64,000 nt of DNA from Mactromeris polynyma (GCA_032209605.1 JASFXZ010000001.1:10496256-10560255); one strand, 5' to 3'. Shown: positions 13,801-25,804, counted from the first letter of the stretch. A program made the numbers and translations. The notes: a model not told the origin generated them from the sequence alone.

Positions 13801-16758
13801 TTAGACTATATGATCTACTGGTACAAGTAAGAAATAAGTAAATTGAAAATTACAATGTTCATTCCTTGAATGAATGGTGTTGAAGTGAATATGTTCTTGA
13901 ATTTGAGCAATGCCACAATATGCAGATTCGCTGCCAGGAAATGTTTGTCTGTAAACTAATATTCCTTTGTAAATGTCAGTGTAAGGAGAGGTGACTGTAC
14001 TTGTATATGTTTCGTTGAAACATGCATGTATCCATTTCAGTCATGGTTGGATAACATCATCGGACACAGTGATTTCAGGGTTGGTATTTGCAAGTAATTT
14101 CGAAAACCTTTCTAAGTCTATGACTGGAGACAGTGCAACTCTCCACATATCACGACCATGTAGTAAACTGAAGATAGCTAAGTACTTCATAAATTTGGCT
14201 AGGAAGAAACATGAAGCCGTAAGTTCAACTTCAACTCTATATTATATTGCACGAATGCGTTATGAACAAATTGTTATAATAACTTGTTAATACTTGCTTG
14301 TCCTCAGGTATGCAATGTTAATATGGTTTTGTTGTCCTGTTAAATACAGTAAAATCACAATACTACGTCCACCCTTGCGATCCTTGAAATTTGGTATTCT
14401 TATGGAGATTGTTTTAATATTTAGGCTGAATAAACAGCAAAACAGTGAAAATGGACTTGAAAAGTGTGTTCTTAATTGCGAGGTGGTCATATAATTGATA
14501 TGGACTTTAAATGAGGTGTTAATGTATAATAATTTTGTACTAAGATGTTAAGTCATAAGACCCTTAGTCTGATCTTCCTTTCTGTGTATGAATATTTTGT
14601 TTCTCTAAAGATTTTAAATAAACAGCTTTGTGAATTGTTGTTTTTTTCTCAAAAAATAGATACATTTCTATGATCAAAGGTATCTAGCCCTGGATTATTA
14701 TGCATTGAGCAAAATTACTGACAGCTGAAGTTGATTTGATTTTTAGACTTGTATGTATATGTTGTCACATATTACATTCATGTCACTGTCAATTTATTAT
14801 CACATTATTTCATGTACATGTATCATTAAATATAGAAATACTAAGAGTACTAGGAAATCCTATAAAAACCTGAAAGTTTATTTCCATTAGGGTCCTTAAA
14901 TGTCAAATGGCATTATTCACAATAGATAAAAAAGATATATAAGTAAACTTACTTAATAAAAATAGACAAGAAGTTTTCAAATTAGGAAGCTGCAAGATTT
15001 AAAATGTTTCTATTTTGATATTAAGACTATCCGAATAGACACGAAAACAGTTTAAGGGCTCAGTGGCCTGAAAAAGAAATATTAACCTAACCACGTGTGT
15101 GTATTGCTTCCTGGGTAACTAACCTACCAAAACTTGCTCCTAATGGGAGACATCACTCGATAGTCTCTCTTGATAAAGCCTGTTTGGTGGCGCTGTTGTA
15201 GTATTGGTCCTGCCTTGCGTTCAGTTACAGCTAACAGTCGCGAACGTTTTGTATTGTATCCCTTGCCCACCGTATCACATTGACTGCACACGGAGAACCA
15301 TATTGCAAAACATTATGAAACGTGAGCCGCAAATACCTTTTCCTGAACGAGGTCTGGTTTACTTTTACGTTTTAAGCTGATAGCATACACAGATAACACA
15401 GATAAAACATTCATTCAAGCTAGTTATCATGAATTCGAAATTTAACTTGTTATCATTAGGTCAGCTCAGGACTGATGAGGAAGTTCGTATTGTAGCCTTG
15501 CCTTAGGTGATATAAGAACTCACAGCGTTCAGATCAGGCATCAGGTGCTCTACCCATCGACCACTATGCCTTCAAACGACATTTTTTGCAACAAAACTTG
15601 GCTACACGCAATTACTGTAAAGAAATAAATGAATCAAATTGACCCATTTTCAGGTGAGCGGCCCTGAAATTAGTTGTTTGACTGGACAAGAATGGAAAGT
15701 GTCTCTTGATAACCCCAGTGATCCAGAATCGGAGATTGGAATCTTAGAACATATTGTAACTATAGATGGAGAACCTACTGTTATACCAAGAACCGAGTTT
15801 CATGCCAGGTAAGTGCATTAAATGTTAAGTACACATCTTATCGTTTGAAAATAATTGTTTTGATTTTCTAGATAACTCTGTATACTCAAGTCCCCGAGGA
15901 CATCTCGTGTGCAAAAAAGGTCCACGGATAAGTTTTATATCGATGTAGATTGCAAGTCGATGCTGTAATTTCGCTATTTTCGCACATTTTTTAAAGCCTT
16001 TTTTAAAGCCTTTGTTTAAGAATCCAGAAAACATAGAAGATGTTCATCAATTTGCATATTTTGACAATGTGGAGAATGTGCTGTGGTTTAATAGTGAAAC
16101 TTCATAATGTTTTTTACTCTAAACAAAGGAAGTACATCATTTGATGATGTCCGATTAGCAAGGCCGAAATCTGTTCACTCTAATTTTATCGACATAACAC
16201 ATTTCACTATTAGGACTGGAGTGTTGAAAAAGTCATACTATACCTGTCACATAGTCAATGACTATGTTCAAAAGCTAAAAATAATCATTAAATATAGTCA
16301 TTTGTATATGTGTCTTGATGTATAATGTCTTTGTTAGTAGAAAGAAAAATGTTGTAGATACATGAGATTACTCTTTTGTTTGTTTTATCTTGCCTGGTAG
16401 GTAGTTTTCGAAAAATGAACTTGACTCTAAACACAGACAGAATTTGGTTTGGCCTTGCATGAAATCACTTATCTTCAAAATGACTCCAGGGCCTTGAATT
16501 TGTTAACTTGAAGGATTTTGTATTAAATGAAATTTAAACTTATCTTTGAAACAGACGTGATGTTTTGTGAACTTGTAAGTCATGTTTAACCACGTTTAAT
16601 AGTGACAACAAAAGGTCTGTGTATTATTTAGTATAATTGATTTCAGTGTAATAAATTATTACTGTTTCAAGTTTCATACTTTCAGGTTGCTGCCAAATTT
16701 GGTGACGTTATTCAATAATATGCCATATGCTACTGGGAGGCCAGAGAAAACAAATTGA
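4804..16758 (+). CDS. CERK: Ceramide-kinase-like lipid kinase, copy A (11 exons)
   Basis: Predicted lipid kinase that phosphorylates ceramide or a related sphingolipid. Exons: 4804-4930, 5619-5813, 7404-7532, 7919-7982, 8297-8442, 9361-9435, 10026-10172, 11794-11932, 14041-14218, 15654-15808, 16686-16758. All introns are GT-AG, phases agree and the sum is 1,428 nt (475 residues plus TGA). Exons 1-2 give a PH-like N-terminus with 'VRISEILSV'. The diacylglycerol-kinase-type catalytic domain follows: 'VIVNPVSGRSKG' (exon 3), the nucleotide-binding 'LVLVGGDGTYHEGVNGL' (exon 5), 'GLIPTGTGNGIAFA' across exons 5-6, then 'LLGFGMWGDIIHVAES' (exon 7). The C-terminus ends with 'LLPNLVTLFNNM'. It is shorter than human CERK (537 residues, from memory), and the middle region lacks the CxxxCxxC motif. 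Family assignment is firm; ceramide as substrate is inference. Confidence 0.85.
6003..6795. repeat. Degenerate tandem repeat in intron 2, copy A
   Basis: Starts at 'gggggcatatagat' and ends at 'gggggcatctgtgtcctatg'. Between them are about four degenerate units with 'gtgtagttgtgcacctgg' and 'gttatggcccttgactta'. I associate this family with bivalve genomes, from general familiarity rather than a search. It is matched in copy B at about 27,520-28,300, so it predates the duplication. Confidence 0.75.
8883..9330. repeat. 28-bp VNTR in intron 5, copy A: 16 units
   Basis: Exactly 448 bp, or 16 units of 28 bp (period starts 'tgtatttatgttcacaaa'). Variants carry 'taattac' or 'taatgttc' in place of 'tatgttc'. 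The array stops about 30 bp before the acceptor AG of exon 6, so it forms part of the pyrimidine-rich region ahead of that splice site. Open frames through it are repeat artefacts. Confidence 0.95.
10372..11125. mobile_element. TA-flanked inverted-repeat element in intron 7, copy A
   Basis: A left terminus 'cagtacgttccaattataa' and a right terminus that reads 'cagtaaactccacttataa' on the other strand agree at about 19 of 23 positions. Both ends are flanked by TA, as in Tc1/mariner-type insertions. It is 754 bp long with no transposase frame. Copy B keeps only the left terminus (about 32,946-32,975), so the element was present before the duplication and was deleted from B. Confidence 0.65.
12337..12911. 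mobile_element. MITE-like element with long inverted repeats in intron 8, copy A
   Basis: About 73-bp terminal inverted repeats (12,337-12,410 and 12,839-12,911) share 'aagtgacgtc' and 'aacctctt' boxes at roughly 80% identity. A separate 100-bp palindrome lies inside (12,467-12,567). No coding capacity. Copy B lacks the element and about 900 bp of neighbouring sequence. Confidence 0.65.
12467..12567. repeat. 100-bp palindrome nested in the intron 8 element
   Basis: Arms of about 40 bp ('tagtagattttaagtaaaat' against 'tagtagatattaagtgaaat' on the other strand) with three or four mismatches, around a GC-richer centre 'ggagcgagcgtagcgaacg'. It would form a strong hairpin. Confidence 0.85.
13207..13332. 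repeat. 47-bp tandem repeat, about 2.7 copies, intron 8 copy A
   Basis: 'gaattaaatgtatcattatc' starts at about 13,210, 13,257 and 13,304. The third unit is cut short after 'caggatat'. It lies in the stretch absent from copy B. Confidence 0.9.
14347..14524. mobile_element. Short TA-flanked MITE in intron 9, copy A
   Basis: Decayed member of the family also at 35,174-35,336. Termini begin 'cagtaaaatcac' on the left; the right end is degraded. It is followed by TA on the right and preceded by TA on the left. Confidence 0.5.
15100..15575 (-). repeat. Decayed tRNA-like SINE remnant in intron 9, copy A
   Basis: Contains 'gcttcctgggtaac', shared in part with 20,375-20,510, and, on the - strand near 15,530-15,570, 'gtggtcgatgggtagagcac', which resembles a tRNA D-arm/A-box. 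The B-box position is degraded. The counterpart in copy B (about 35,950-36,590) is interrupted by a MITE. Confidence 0.4.
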
Positions 16759-18480
16759 ATTACAGTAATTAGTAAAGAATTCTTGGCATTTGTTGAAGGT
16801 TCTGCTCTTGGTTTTGGTTTTGAAATTAGGGGCTATAACTGCCACTTTCTTTCAATTCACAATTGCAATTGATTAATGATTTTTGTAAATTAATTGTATT
16901 TTGTTGAAAATTGTACCATTTAATTTTTAACTCAACTGGGTCCACAGGACCTCAGGGTGGTATATGATATCATGTGGAGTCCATTTGTACCACTGTCACC
17001 AGTTTTGAACAGCTTTTTTTCTAAATGTATTTGATGTTTTCAACCGACTTTGGCGAACGAATCCTTAAGTGGTAGGGATTGTAGCATGTTTGAATGATAG
17101 CACCTCCCATGTAAGGGGTTAATACGTGGGTTAAAACAACAGGAGTTTGCAACGAGTTCTATCCCTTTATATTTATAGTAGTATAATATACACATATACT
17201 ATAAAAGGGATAAAGGGAGAGAACTTTGGAAATGATAAAGGGAGAGAAATCATGGCAATCTTCTGCGGAGGAAACGCCCCCTCTGGGCATCTTCAAAATA
17301 CTATAGTGTTCATATATACTTTTGGTGCATTTGATGTCTAGGTTTTGTAAACACTAATCAGGGGCCTTATTTACTAATATGTTAAGACTTTTTTCATTAA
17401 AGATATATAATGCTCATTTTTTGTTCACTTGTTCACCTAAACAATCATGAAAAATATGATTTATCTAGTTAAAACTTTCAAAATATGCATTATCACAGAA
17501 TACATTTATAATGTATTTCTCTGTATTTGACAACAAAAAGACGTTTGTATTATCATAAAATAAAACAACCGGGTGTTTTTTACTAGTTTTGTCTCTTACT
17601 AATATGAATAAACAAGATTGGTTCATACGGTTATACGTGGCAATGGTTCTTATAAATGATGTTTTAGACTATGTTACAACAATACTGGAAGAAGCCCCTT
17701 AAAACGTTAGGTTCAGATGAGCCAGATACATCTTTAAATCTAAACATATGAAATTTTGTTTGAATAATTGTTGTACCCCACTCTAAATTTTTGCCAATTT
17801 TTATTAAAATCGATGGAACAAAACGAACATTGTAAAGTTTCTAAGTCTGAGTTTTAGTCTAAAAGTATTTGTGAATGAAGCCCCATGCTGTATACGTTGG
17901 CATTGTAGATCGAAGTGACTTTCTGAGAGTCTCATTCATGTTCTGTTTCTGTTAAATTGTATCCATATATGTTAATTTTACAAAGTTTGCTTAGGTCATC
18001 ATACATTCATTGCACGTTTTCAGGAAATAAAAACCATAAAAAATCACCCCCCCCCCCCCCCCATCGGTCACGGGTTGCATTTTATGTAAAAAGTATTATG
18101 TTGTGGCATTATAGATCTACATAATATAATTGTCTAAACAGGTTGTATTTTATGTATTTTAACGATTTTGTCTGTGAGGGACTGTAATAAGATGGCACAG
18201 TACCTCTGTCACATCTGGTTTAGGAAGGGTATGTTGCATGTTAAACTGCCTTTACACAGTGTTGTTGATTTTATTAAACATATTTTTTAAATAATGATTC
18301 TGCTTCAGTTGTTTTATCAAGTTTATGTACATTTCGTATTTTAAATGTGTATCTTCTTGTTTGTCGAGTATGTAACTTTACATTTTATATTGTTTTGTTG
18401 TTTACTATTTTTATACAATTTATATTCATTGTGCTTGTATTAAACTGCAGACTTATTATGATGCTAATCAATATAACGTG
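16759..18480. other. 3' flank of lipid kinase copy A
   Basis: AT-rich and matched in copy B at 37,549-38,690 with many indels. It includes the probable 3' UTR; no poly(A) signal can be chosen with confidence. A run of 16 C lies at 18,047-18,062 and is absent from the B counterpart. No other gene seen. Confidence 0.5.
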
Positions 18481-18489
18481 TTTCTCTTT

Positions 18490-19290
18490 TTTATACACCC
18501 GTTCAAAGATCGGGGTGTATTGTAGTTTCACCTGCGGCGGGTGGGCGGCGTCCGACAAGTTGTTCAATCAATAACTTTAGAATTCTCAGGGTAATCTTCA
18601 CCAGACTTGGTCAGAATGTGTATGGGCATAATGTTTAGCAGCTATATCGCTCTATATGTCATTCCAAAAGAAGTGCCCTTTAATTAGAGAAATTACCTAC
18701 AATTGGTCTTGTCCTATCAATTACTTTAGAAGCAGTTGTCCACTCATCACCAAATTTGTTCAGAATGTGTATGGGCATAATATCTCGGAGAAGTTCAATA
18801 AGCAGCCATATCGCACTTGTCACTCCAGAGTTATTGCCCTTTAATTAGAGAAATTACCTAAAATTGGTCTTGTCCGATCAATAACTGTAGAAGCATTTGT
18901 CCAATCATTACCGAATTTGGTCAGAATGTGTATAGGCATACTAACTCGGACAAGTTCGATAACCAGCCATATCTCTTGGGAGTAATCTCCCTTTGATTAC
19001 ACAAATAACCTAAAATTTGTCTTGTCCGATCAATAACTTTAGAAGCATTTGTTCAGTCGTCACCAAACAAGTGCGATAACCACCCATATCGCTAGAGTCA
19101 CTTGGGAGTTATCGCACTTTGATTATAGAAATTGCCTAAAATGTGTCTTGTCCGATCAATAAAAGAAGCATGTGTCCTATCATCATCAAATTTTGTCAGA
19201 AGTGTGTATTGGCATAATATCTCGGACAAGTTAGATAACCAACCAAATCGATCTAATCACCCTTTAAGTAAAGAAATTATCTAATACACA
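18490..19290. repeat. Degenerate tandem repeat in the spacer
   Basis: Begins 'acacccgttcaaagatcggg', then has about five units of 130-190 bp with 'gtccgatcaataactttaga' and 'cagaatgtgtatgggcataa'. Similar in build to the intron 2 repeat but a different family. It starts where similarity between the two duplication copies ends. No gene seen. Confidence 0.75.
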
Positions 19291-21768
19291 TTTCCATTAT
19301 TTACTGGATTTAAAGGTCAGAGGTCATAGTCACAGCATCTTGAAAAATAGTAGAACACCTTGAGAATGTTTGACCCTATGTTCTACCTACTGGATAGAGC
19401 GGTTCATCATTGCCCTTCTCAATCATTACATAGCTTTTACTAAATCAAAGCACTGAAAGTGCTGACAGGAAGGGGATCACTGCATATCACAGACGTCACT
19501 TTGACATATATTTTACCTGTCACAATAATTTATCAAGTACACTTTGTTATGTCAGTTATGCAATCCATCGAAAACTAAAGTATTTTGCTTCATAAACTAT
19601 AATGTCATTACATGTGTTCTAAAAGTAGACTTCAGTTCAAAGGGACAGAATTATAAAACATGTTGATGGATGCACAGCAAATTTATGTCTTTCACATCTA
19701 CAAATCATGTAGCATGGTACTTGTACTGTACCTGTAGTCTTTACCAATATTTATGATATTTAGACATGTAATTCGTATCGACATGAAATAAGCTTGGGTT
19801 TGTTTGGTTTGTATTATTTCTATATTATTGTAACTTTTGTAAACTGTTGATGTTTCTGTAAAAAATGTCGTATAAGCTGTAAATTTGTTGGAATCAACCC
19901 ATGTGTGTGTAGTATAATAATACATGTACATGAACATACCCAGTGTATGTAAACATCATGCAGACTTTTACATTTAATTATTGTTAATATAATAATCATT
20001 TGCATAATCATTATAATATTCATGTATGCATTGTTATGCAGAAAGATGACATTTCGGTCAAAACACAATTATTGTTTAATTTAACGTAAATTAATTGTGT
20101 CTTCTCTGCAACTGTGTATGTTTGAATATTCCTGTACATTCTTGTACATGTAAATGTAAATATAGTGTTCTCATGGGCCGTGAGGCTTATTGGATTATGA
20201 AATAAAGTATATCATAATGTTCTACAAACATGAGTCAAGTTATGTTAGTCAAATTCAGACAGGTGGATATAGTTATGTGCCCTTGGTTGAAAAAAGTGTG
20301 TGTTAGTTTATTTTCAACTTATTTATTTTACATCGATTGTGAAACATGTTCTTACAGCTTATCAATTACTAATCACTCTCGATGACTGCTTCCTGGTTAC
20401 CAACCGAAACTCGCGCCGCAAATTTAGGGATTGTGAAGTATGTGATCAAAACCCGCTCATCGTGGTACTCCGGATCAGGAGTTAGTCGCTGTATCACTGC
20501 GCCTCCCTAAATTGTGTATTGAACTATCCACCGTTTTTTACACACCAGCAACACCTCACCCATTCTGTCCATACGGGCTGTGTATTTCAATAAATTTCGG
20601 TAGGTGGTATTAATGCCAGATTGGACAGATTTTCCAAAGTTTCCTGACCATCATTGTAACGACATCATTGCTTCACCATTTCGAATGTCTATGTCTGTGT
20701 GATCGATGAAACAGTAGAAAACTGTCAATGTCAGACTATTTATGTTTGAGTAATATGCTCATTAAGTTTTAATTGCTATATAAATTACAGCATATTCAGA
20801 TTCTCATAATGAAGCGAATAAGTGTGACTATCTGTATGAAAAAGTGTGTTTAGTTGTATGGATGAGTGTAATTATCTGCATCATTTAAATAGATTATAGA
20901 TTTGCCCTTGTCTGTCCACCCTTCCGTCCGTTACAAAAGTGTGTGTCGCGCTCGATCTATATTTATAAATGAAAGTTCAGCACACTGACGTAAAATCATA
21001 AAATTGTGATCCATGCTAAAATTATGCGAGGTGACATTTAAATATATATAGTTTTCATGGGTATTAACTATTAAGCCTATTTTCGTGCAACATAATAACG
21101 TATAATTAACGTATTAAAATAAACAGCATTAATTACACTTAATTATATATTAAACATTTTATCGTCCGTTCATACACAAATAAAATCCAGCTACATCTCT
21201 TTAGTATTTTGAGAGACGCATGACGGGGACATGATTAGCTAATTTTCAGACTGTTTGTATAGAAATCAAAGGTTCGGACCGATGTTAGATGCAAATACAT
21301 GTAGTTGCAATTAAACCATGTGTACTATATAATATAATTATTCTGTCGATCAGACATCAAATTTTCTTCGTGACTATGTAATACATATATGTATGAGTAT
21401 ATGACTGCTTTATTTAAATGAATTGTAAATAATACTAATAGAAAATGAAATTCTTAATTCTTTCACTTTCAAAGTGTATGTCTGTAGTAGAGACTCATAC
21501 ATAACACATTCATAACTGTCGGAATTAGTGTAATATTATTAGTAGGAATAATTTCGAGATAAATACATCGTGCAATATTAGTGTGATCCAGGCAAATGCA
21601 AATGTGTATGACTGATTTCCAGCAGCGCGACACGTCACATGACGTCTGATAAGGCCGATACCAGTGATCCGTAAAGTATGTTACACAATTGAAGCATGTA
21701 GCACATGCTTTAAGGCAGTGGGCCAATGAATGTGTTATGTAACTGACACAGTTGGAGTCAATCTCCTT
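19291..21768. other. Spacer, no gene seen
   Basis: AT-rich sequence. A degenerate tRNA-like stretch is present around 20,375-20,510 (- strand, A-box-like 'ggcgcagtgatacagc'), and a fragment of the intron 2 repeat is at about 20,890-20,950. No other structure found. Confidence 0.5.
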
Positions 21769-22064
21769 TGTATTTACGTTTATTTATCGTCGCCACCGGT
21801 TTACAATATGGGCGACGCCTCCGGAAGAATATTAGTCATTTTAGATTTTTGGAGGATAGTGCATGATACAGGAGATGCCCCACTTCCAGAAGCACCCCTG
21901 GTTCTTTTACGTGCTCGATGTAAAGCATCATACACGGGACCTCTGTTTTTAAAGTCTCGTCCGAAAGACTGTTAGTACTGTCAGGGATGGAGTGGGGAAT
22001 CGAACCTGCGATCCCTGGATACTCACTAGTCCAGCGCGTTACCACTGGACTACGGATCCGCTAC
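21769..22064 (-). mobile_element. tRNA-derived SINE, - strand, with 10-bp target duplication
   Basis: 296 bp flanked by the direct repeat 'caatctcctt' (21,759-21,768 and 22,065-22,074). On the - strand it begins with a tRNA-like head: A-box region 'tagtccagtggtaacgcgct' and B-box 'ggttcgattcc'. The tail ends in 'aaataaacgtaaatac'. A 5'-truncated copy of a similar tail is inserted at 29,402-29,454. Confidence 0.85.
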
Positions 22065-22959
22065 CAATCTCCTTCTGATTATGGACCCAATAAATAGGGT
22101 CATTGGTCACCATGCTTAAAAATGGGCGGGGCCTAACGCCGATTATCTAACGACAGTCTTATGTCTAACTTGACGTTGTAATATATCACCTCTCGTTGAA
22201 TATTGGCTTCTCGTATATGTATGTATATACATGTAGTACTGACATAAACCGATCATATTTTCTTATACAGTAACTCGTAAATATCATAATCCCTAAGGTA
22301 TGATTATACCGAGAATATTATATGTACTGCTCTGTCGGTTGGAAACCTTCACGTAAAATATTCTATAATCGATGCTGGTACCAATATTTACATATCTTGT
22401 ATAATTATATATACGGATCTATATCAGTTATATATATATATTAGCGTTAGATAGTGTATTATCATATATACATATATTGGTCTCAGCTCGAAGGTTAAAT
22501 TCACATAAAAAATTAACGGTAACACAATTATAAATATCTGTATTGATGACTCACGCCATACATTTAAATTCAGTGAAAATTCACGCATTGTTGAATATGA
22601 AAAATTGTTGAAAATCATGAGATGCAAATAGTCGGATACATTTGATCTGCAGATTTTAGTGTGATGTGTTACCCTCCTATACAACTGTATAAGATTTGGA
22701 AAAAGAATCTTTGTTGATAATTTATGTTCACAATCTTAATCATATGTATACATATAATCTTCTAATGACTCGCATTGTTGATTAATCTGCAATTTGGTAT
22801 TAAATTAGTTAACTCATGGACGCAAGTGACGTGAAACTCCGTCCATAATAATAGCAGAAGCGTATCAAGCGTATATTGAGTTCACATACATGTAGTTTCA
22901 ATGTTGGTATGATTAGTAATGAATTTACTCGGATTACTATTTAATATTTGTAATAATTA

Positions 22960-23860
22960 AACGTTTATAATATCAATTTTTTTTTAATATGTAAAAAGTC
23001 GCTGCATTTTGCCATTAAATCGCAACATTTTGCGTTGTAATCGCAACATTTTTCTACATTACGCTTTAATGCACAAGTTTGCTAAAATTCTCTACATTTT
23101 GTTCCCTTAATCGAATATTTTGCTACATTTAGCCCCATTTTGAGGGCAAAATGTAATATTTCAACGTTTATCATATTAAATTTTATTGAAATTTGCCAAA
23201 AGTCGCTGCATTTTGCCCTTTAATCGCAACTTTTTTCTACATTTTGCCCTGTAATCCCAACATTTTTCTACATTACGCATTTAGGCACTTGTTAAATGTT
23301 TCTACATTTTGCTCCCTTAATCGATGTTATCTGCTACATTTAGCCCCATTTAGTGGGCAAAGTGTAGTATTTCAACGTTACAATATTAAATTGTATTGTA
23401 ATGTGCAAAAAATCGCAACATTTATCTACATTACGCATTTTAGGCACTTGCTAAAATTCTTGTTATTTTGCCCCCTTAATCGACGTATTTTGCTACATTT
23501 AGCCCCATTTAGCGGTGTAGTATATCAACGTTATATCAACGTTTACAATATTAAATTTTATTGAAATGTGCAAAAAGTCGCAACATTTTTCTACATTACG
23601 CATTTTAGGCACTTGCTTAAAATTCACTCGATTTACATTTTGCTCTTTATTACGCGTATCTTGCTGAATTTAACCCCATTTCGCCCGTAAAATGTAATAT
23701 TCTAACATATATGATATTCAATTGCATAATAAATGACAAAAGTCACTGCATTTTGACCTTTAATGCAATATTTTGCTCTTTAATTGCAACATTTTGCTAC
23801 ATTGTGCCATATTTTGCTACATTTTTGCTACATTACGCATTTTAGCTGCACCGTTCCGGG
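22960..23860. repeat. Degenerate tandem repeat, copy B version
   Basis: Counterpart of the array at 541-1,400, with the same 'ctacattacgcatttt' and 'tttagccccattt' boxes but different small indels between units. No gene is seen. Confidence 0.78.
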
Positions 23861-24114
23861 TGACTTGCTAGGGTACCAGTCTGAAAGATTGAAAGAGGAG
23901 TTCCGAATGATTGTACTAATTTTTAACTCGTACTTTTAAGGATTTATATCTGACAAGTAAACAAATTTTACCAACATAATCTCTTGATGCCAATAAGTGA
24001 GCAAGAGAAATCACTATTTGCGGTTATCTACCTGTTTATCAGAGACACGTTTCTGTGTTAATATCCGAAGGGGGCGATAATTGGATGTAGCTTGATTTGG
24101 TAATTACGGTACAA

Positions 24115-24297
24115 ACTCGCTTAAAGACCACCTCAATAATAAGACCATCTCAAAATTAAGAATACAATTTGCAAGTCCATTTTCACTGCTTTACTCTTGA
24201 TTTGATCAACCTCAATATTAAGACCACCACGATAAGAAGACCAGTTTTCAAGGGTCCCAATGCGCAATATGGTGGTCTCATTATTGAGGTTTTACTA
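24115..24297. mobile_element. Short inverted-repeat element (MITE-like), copy B
   Basis: Counterpart of 3,515-3,703 with nearly the same sequence, so the insertion predates the duplication. Confidence 0.6.
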
Positions 24298-25508
24298 AAT
24301 ATAATAATAATTAAGTATGAAAAAATCAGCAATTAGCCGCAGGAACTGCTACTTCGTTCTTACAACTGTCAATTTCTGACGTCTTACATGCCCATTTAAC
24401 CATAACCATTCATTATGTTATTTTACTTTCACTTTGCATGTAACCAGAAATGTCAAAATGTGAAATGATTTATGTAGGGTCTTAATATTTATAGGACTAC
24501 TGACGTCTTTGCTCTAGTGTTTGCCTATTAAGAGTTTTCATCATACTGGTGTTATTTAAAATGTATCTGGCCACAGTCCATTGTAATCTTTCTATTATCA
24601 ATGATTTTTACCAAGGATGCCATATTGACGAACAGGTTTCTAGTTTCGGTCTTATATCAACAAGTGTTATCCTTGTAGTGGTTACACCACTCCCAGACAC
24701 CACTCCCGTCCCCACCAGCGATCGGACGATATTCAGCCGAAATGTGTGAAAGCTTTTCAACCGGTTGCTTGATGGGCATCAGTAGGGTACCAGTAGATGT
24801 CATTGGATGTCACTCAGAGGATTGACCGGCATGAGTACGGACACGTACCCTTCTGTATACAAAGATTGTACAGGGCCCAAACCCATCATGTATTCTATGG
24901 AAGTGTTTTTAAAGGACAAAGAGGATGACGAGTATACTGTAATGGTGCATCCACTGCAACCACTGAGGCTGGTCATGCTAGAAAGCACGAGATGCATACA
25001 GCCAAATCCGGGCTCCTTATATACCTTGAAGAGATGCTGGTCGGTGCCCTTCCAATACCTGTCTGATGTCAAAATCGCCGGCTGGGTCCCATCCGGTCAC
25101 CTGGCGAATATCAACCGAGACCCGTATGGTGCCCAGTGGGTTGCCTTCCGATGATCGGACGGTGGCCTTAGGATTATGGTCTCTAGAAAATGATCCCAAA
25201 AATCACCAGTGACCTTCCGATATCAAAGGTGCCGAAATGGTCCCTCGTCGGTTATTGGCCGATGTCCTTAAGATTTTAAACAGATGGGTCTCTGGTGTCC
25301 AACTCATTGGAAGAAAAAAATCCTCACTATTTTCTTCCGACGTGCCCACCGTAGGATGTTGAAAGGTCATCGGCCCCCCCCGCCCCCCTGGCGATTTTTT
25401 AAAAAGACAGCCTCTTACTTAATCGCTAGAGCATCAGACTCTATTCCCTAATTGGTGGAAATATGACTGGGATATTTAACTCCATTTTCTCCCATTGTCT
25501 ACATAGAG

Positions 25509-25653
25509 GATCTTACATGAGTGCTTATTTGTTATTGTTTTTATGAAACGAGTCGACTGAAATAATATGACGCGAGGCTCTGCCGAGACTCATATTCGTT
25601 TCAGTCGACGAGTTTCATAAAAACAATATCAAATAAGCACGAATGTAAGATTC
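25509..25653. repeat. Long palindrome upstream of kinase copy B
   Basis: Arms of about 60 bp ('gtgcttatttgttattgttt' against 'gtgcttatttgatattgttt' on the other strand, then 'gtcgactgaaa' in both) around a short GC-richer centre. It sits in a block of roughly 380 bp, about 25,500-25,880, that copy A lacks, so it is probably a MITE or MITE part inserted in B. Confidence 0.8.
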
Positions 25654-25763
25654 TATTTATCACATAACACCATAAATAGATTGTTTTCAATCTTTAAATA
25701 AACAATATTTTTAATAAATGCCGAAATTCAGAACAATTGTAAACAATATGCTGTCATTTAAAG

Positions 25764-25804
25764 TGACGTCACACTGGCCATTTATGACGTCATAAGTGAC
25801 GTCA
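25764..25804. promoter_or_regulatory. Three perfect TGACGTCA (CRE) octamers in 41 bp
   Basis: TGACGTCA occurs at 25,764-25,771, 25,785-25,792 and 25,797-25,804, about 260-300 bp upstream of the start codon of kinase copy B. The octamer is the consensus site of CREB/ATF bZIP factors (established). Copy A has no such cluster at the matching place, because the whole block is missing there. Whether it acts on the gene is inference. Confidence 0.5.

Larger units (their letters stand above)
1..18480. repeat. Tandem segmental duplication, copy A
   Basis: The window start aligns by eye with the sequence from about 22,420, and similarity continues through the whole lipid kinase gene to about 18,480 (B counterpart about 38,690). 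Both copies run in the same direction, so this is a direct tandem duplication with a period near 22.4 kb. Copy A may extend left of the window, because similarity is already present at base 1. Copy A carries sequence missing from B at about 1,459-3,314, 10,400-11,700 and 12,250-13,740. The flanks and the 5' part of the gene are nearly identical; the stretch from intron 7 to intron 9 is strongly diverged. Confidence 0.93.
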
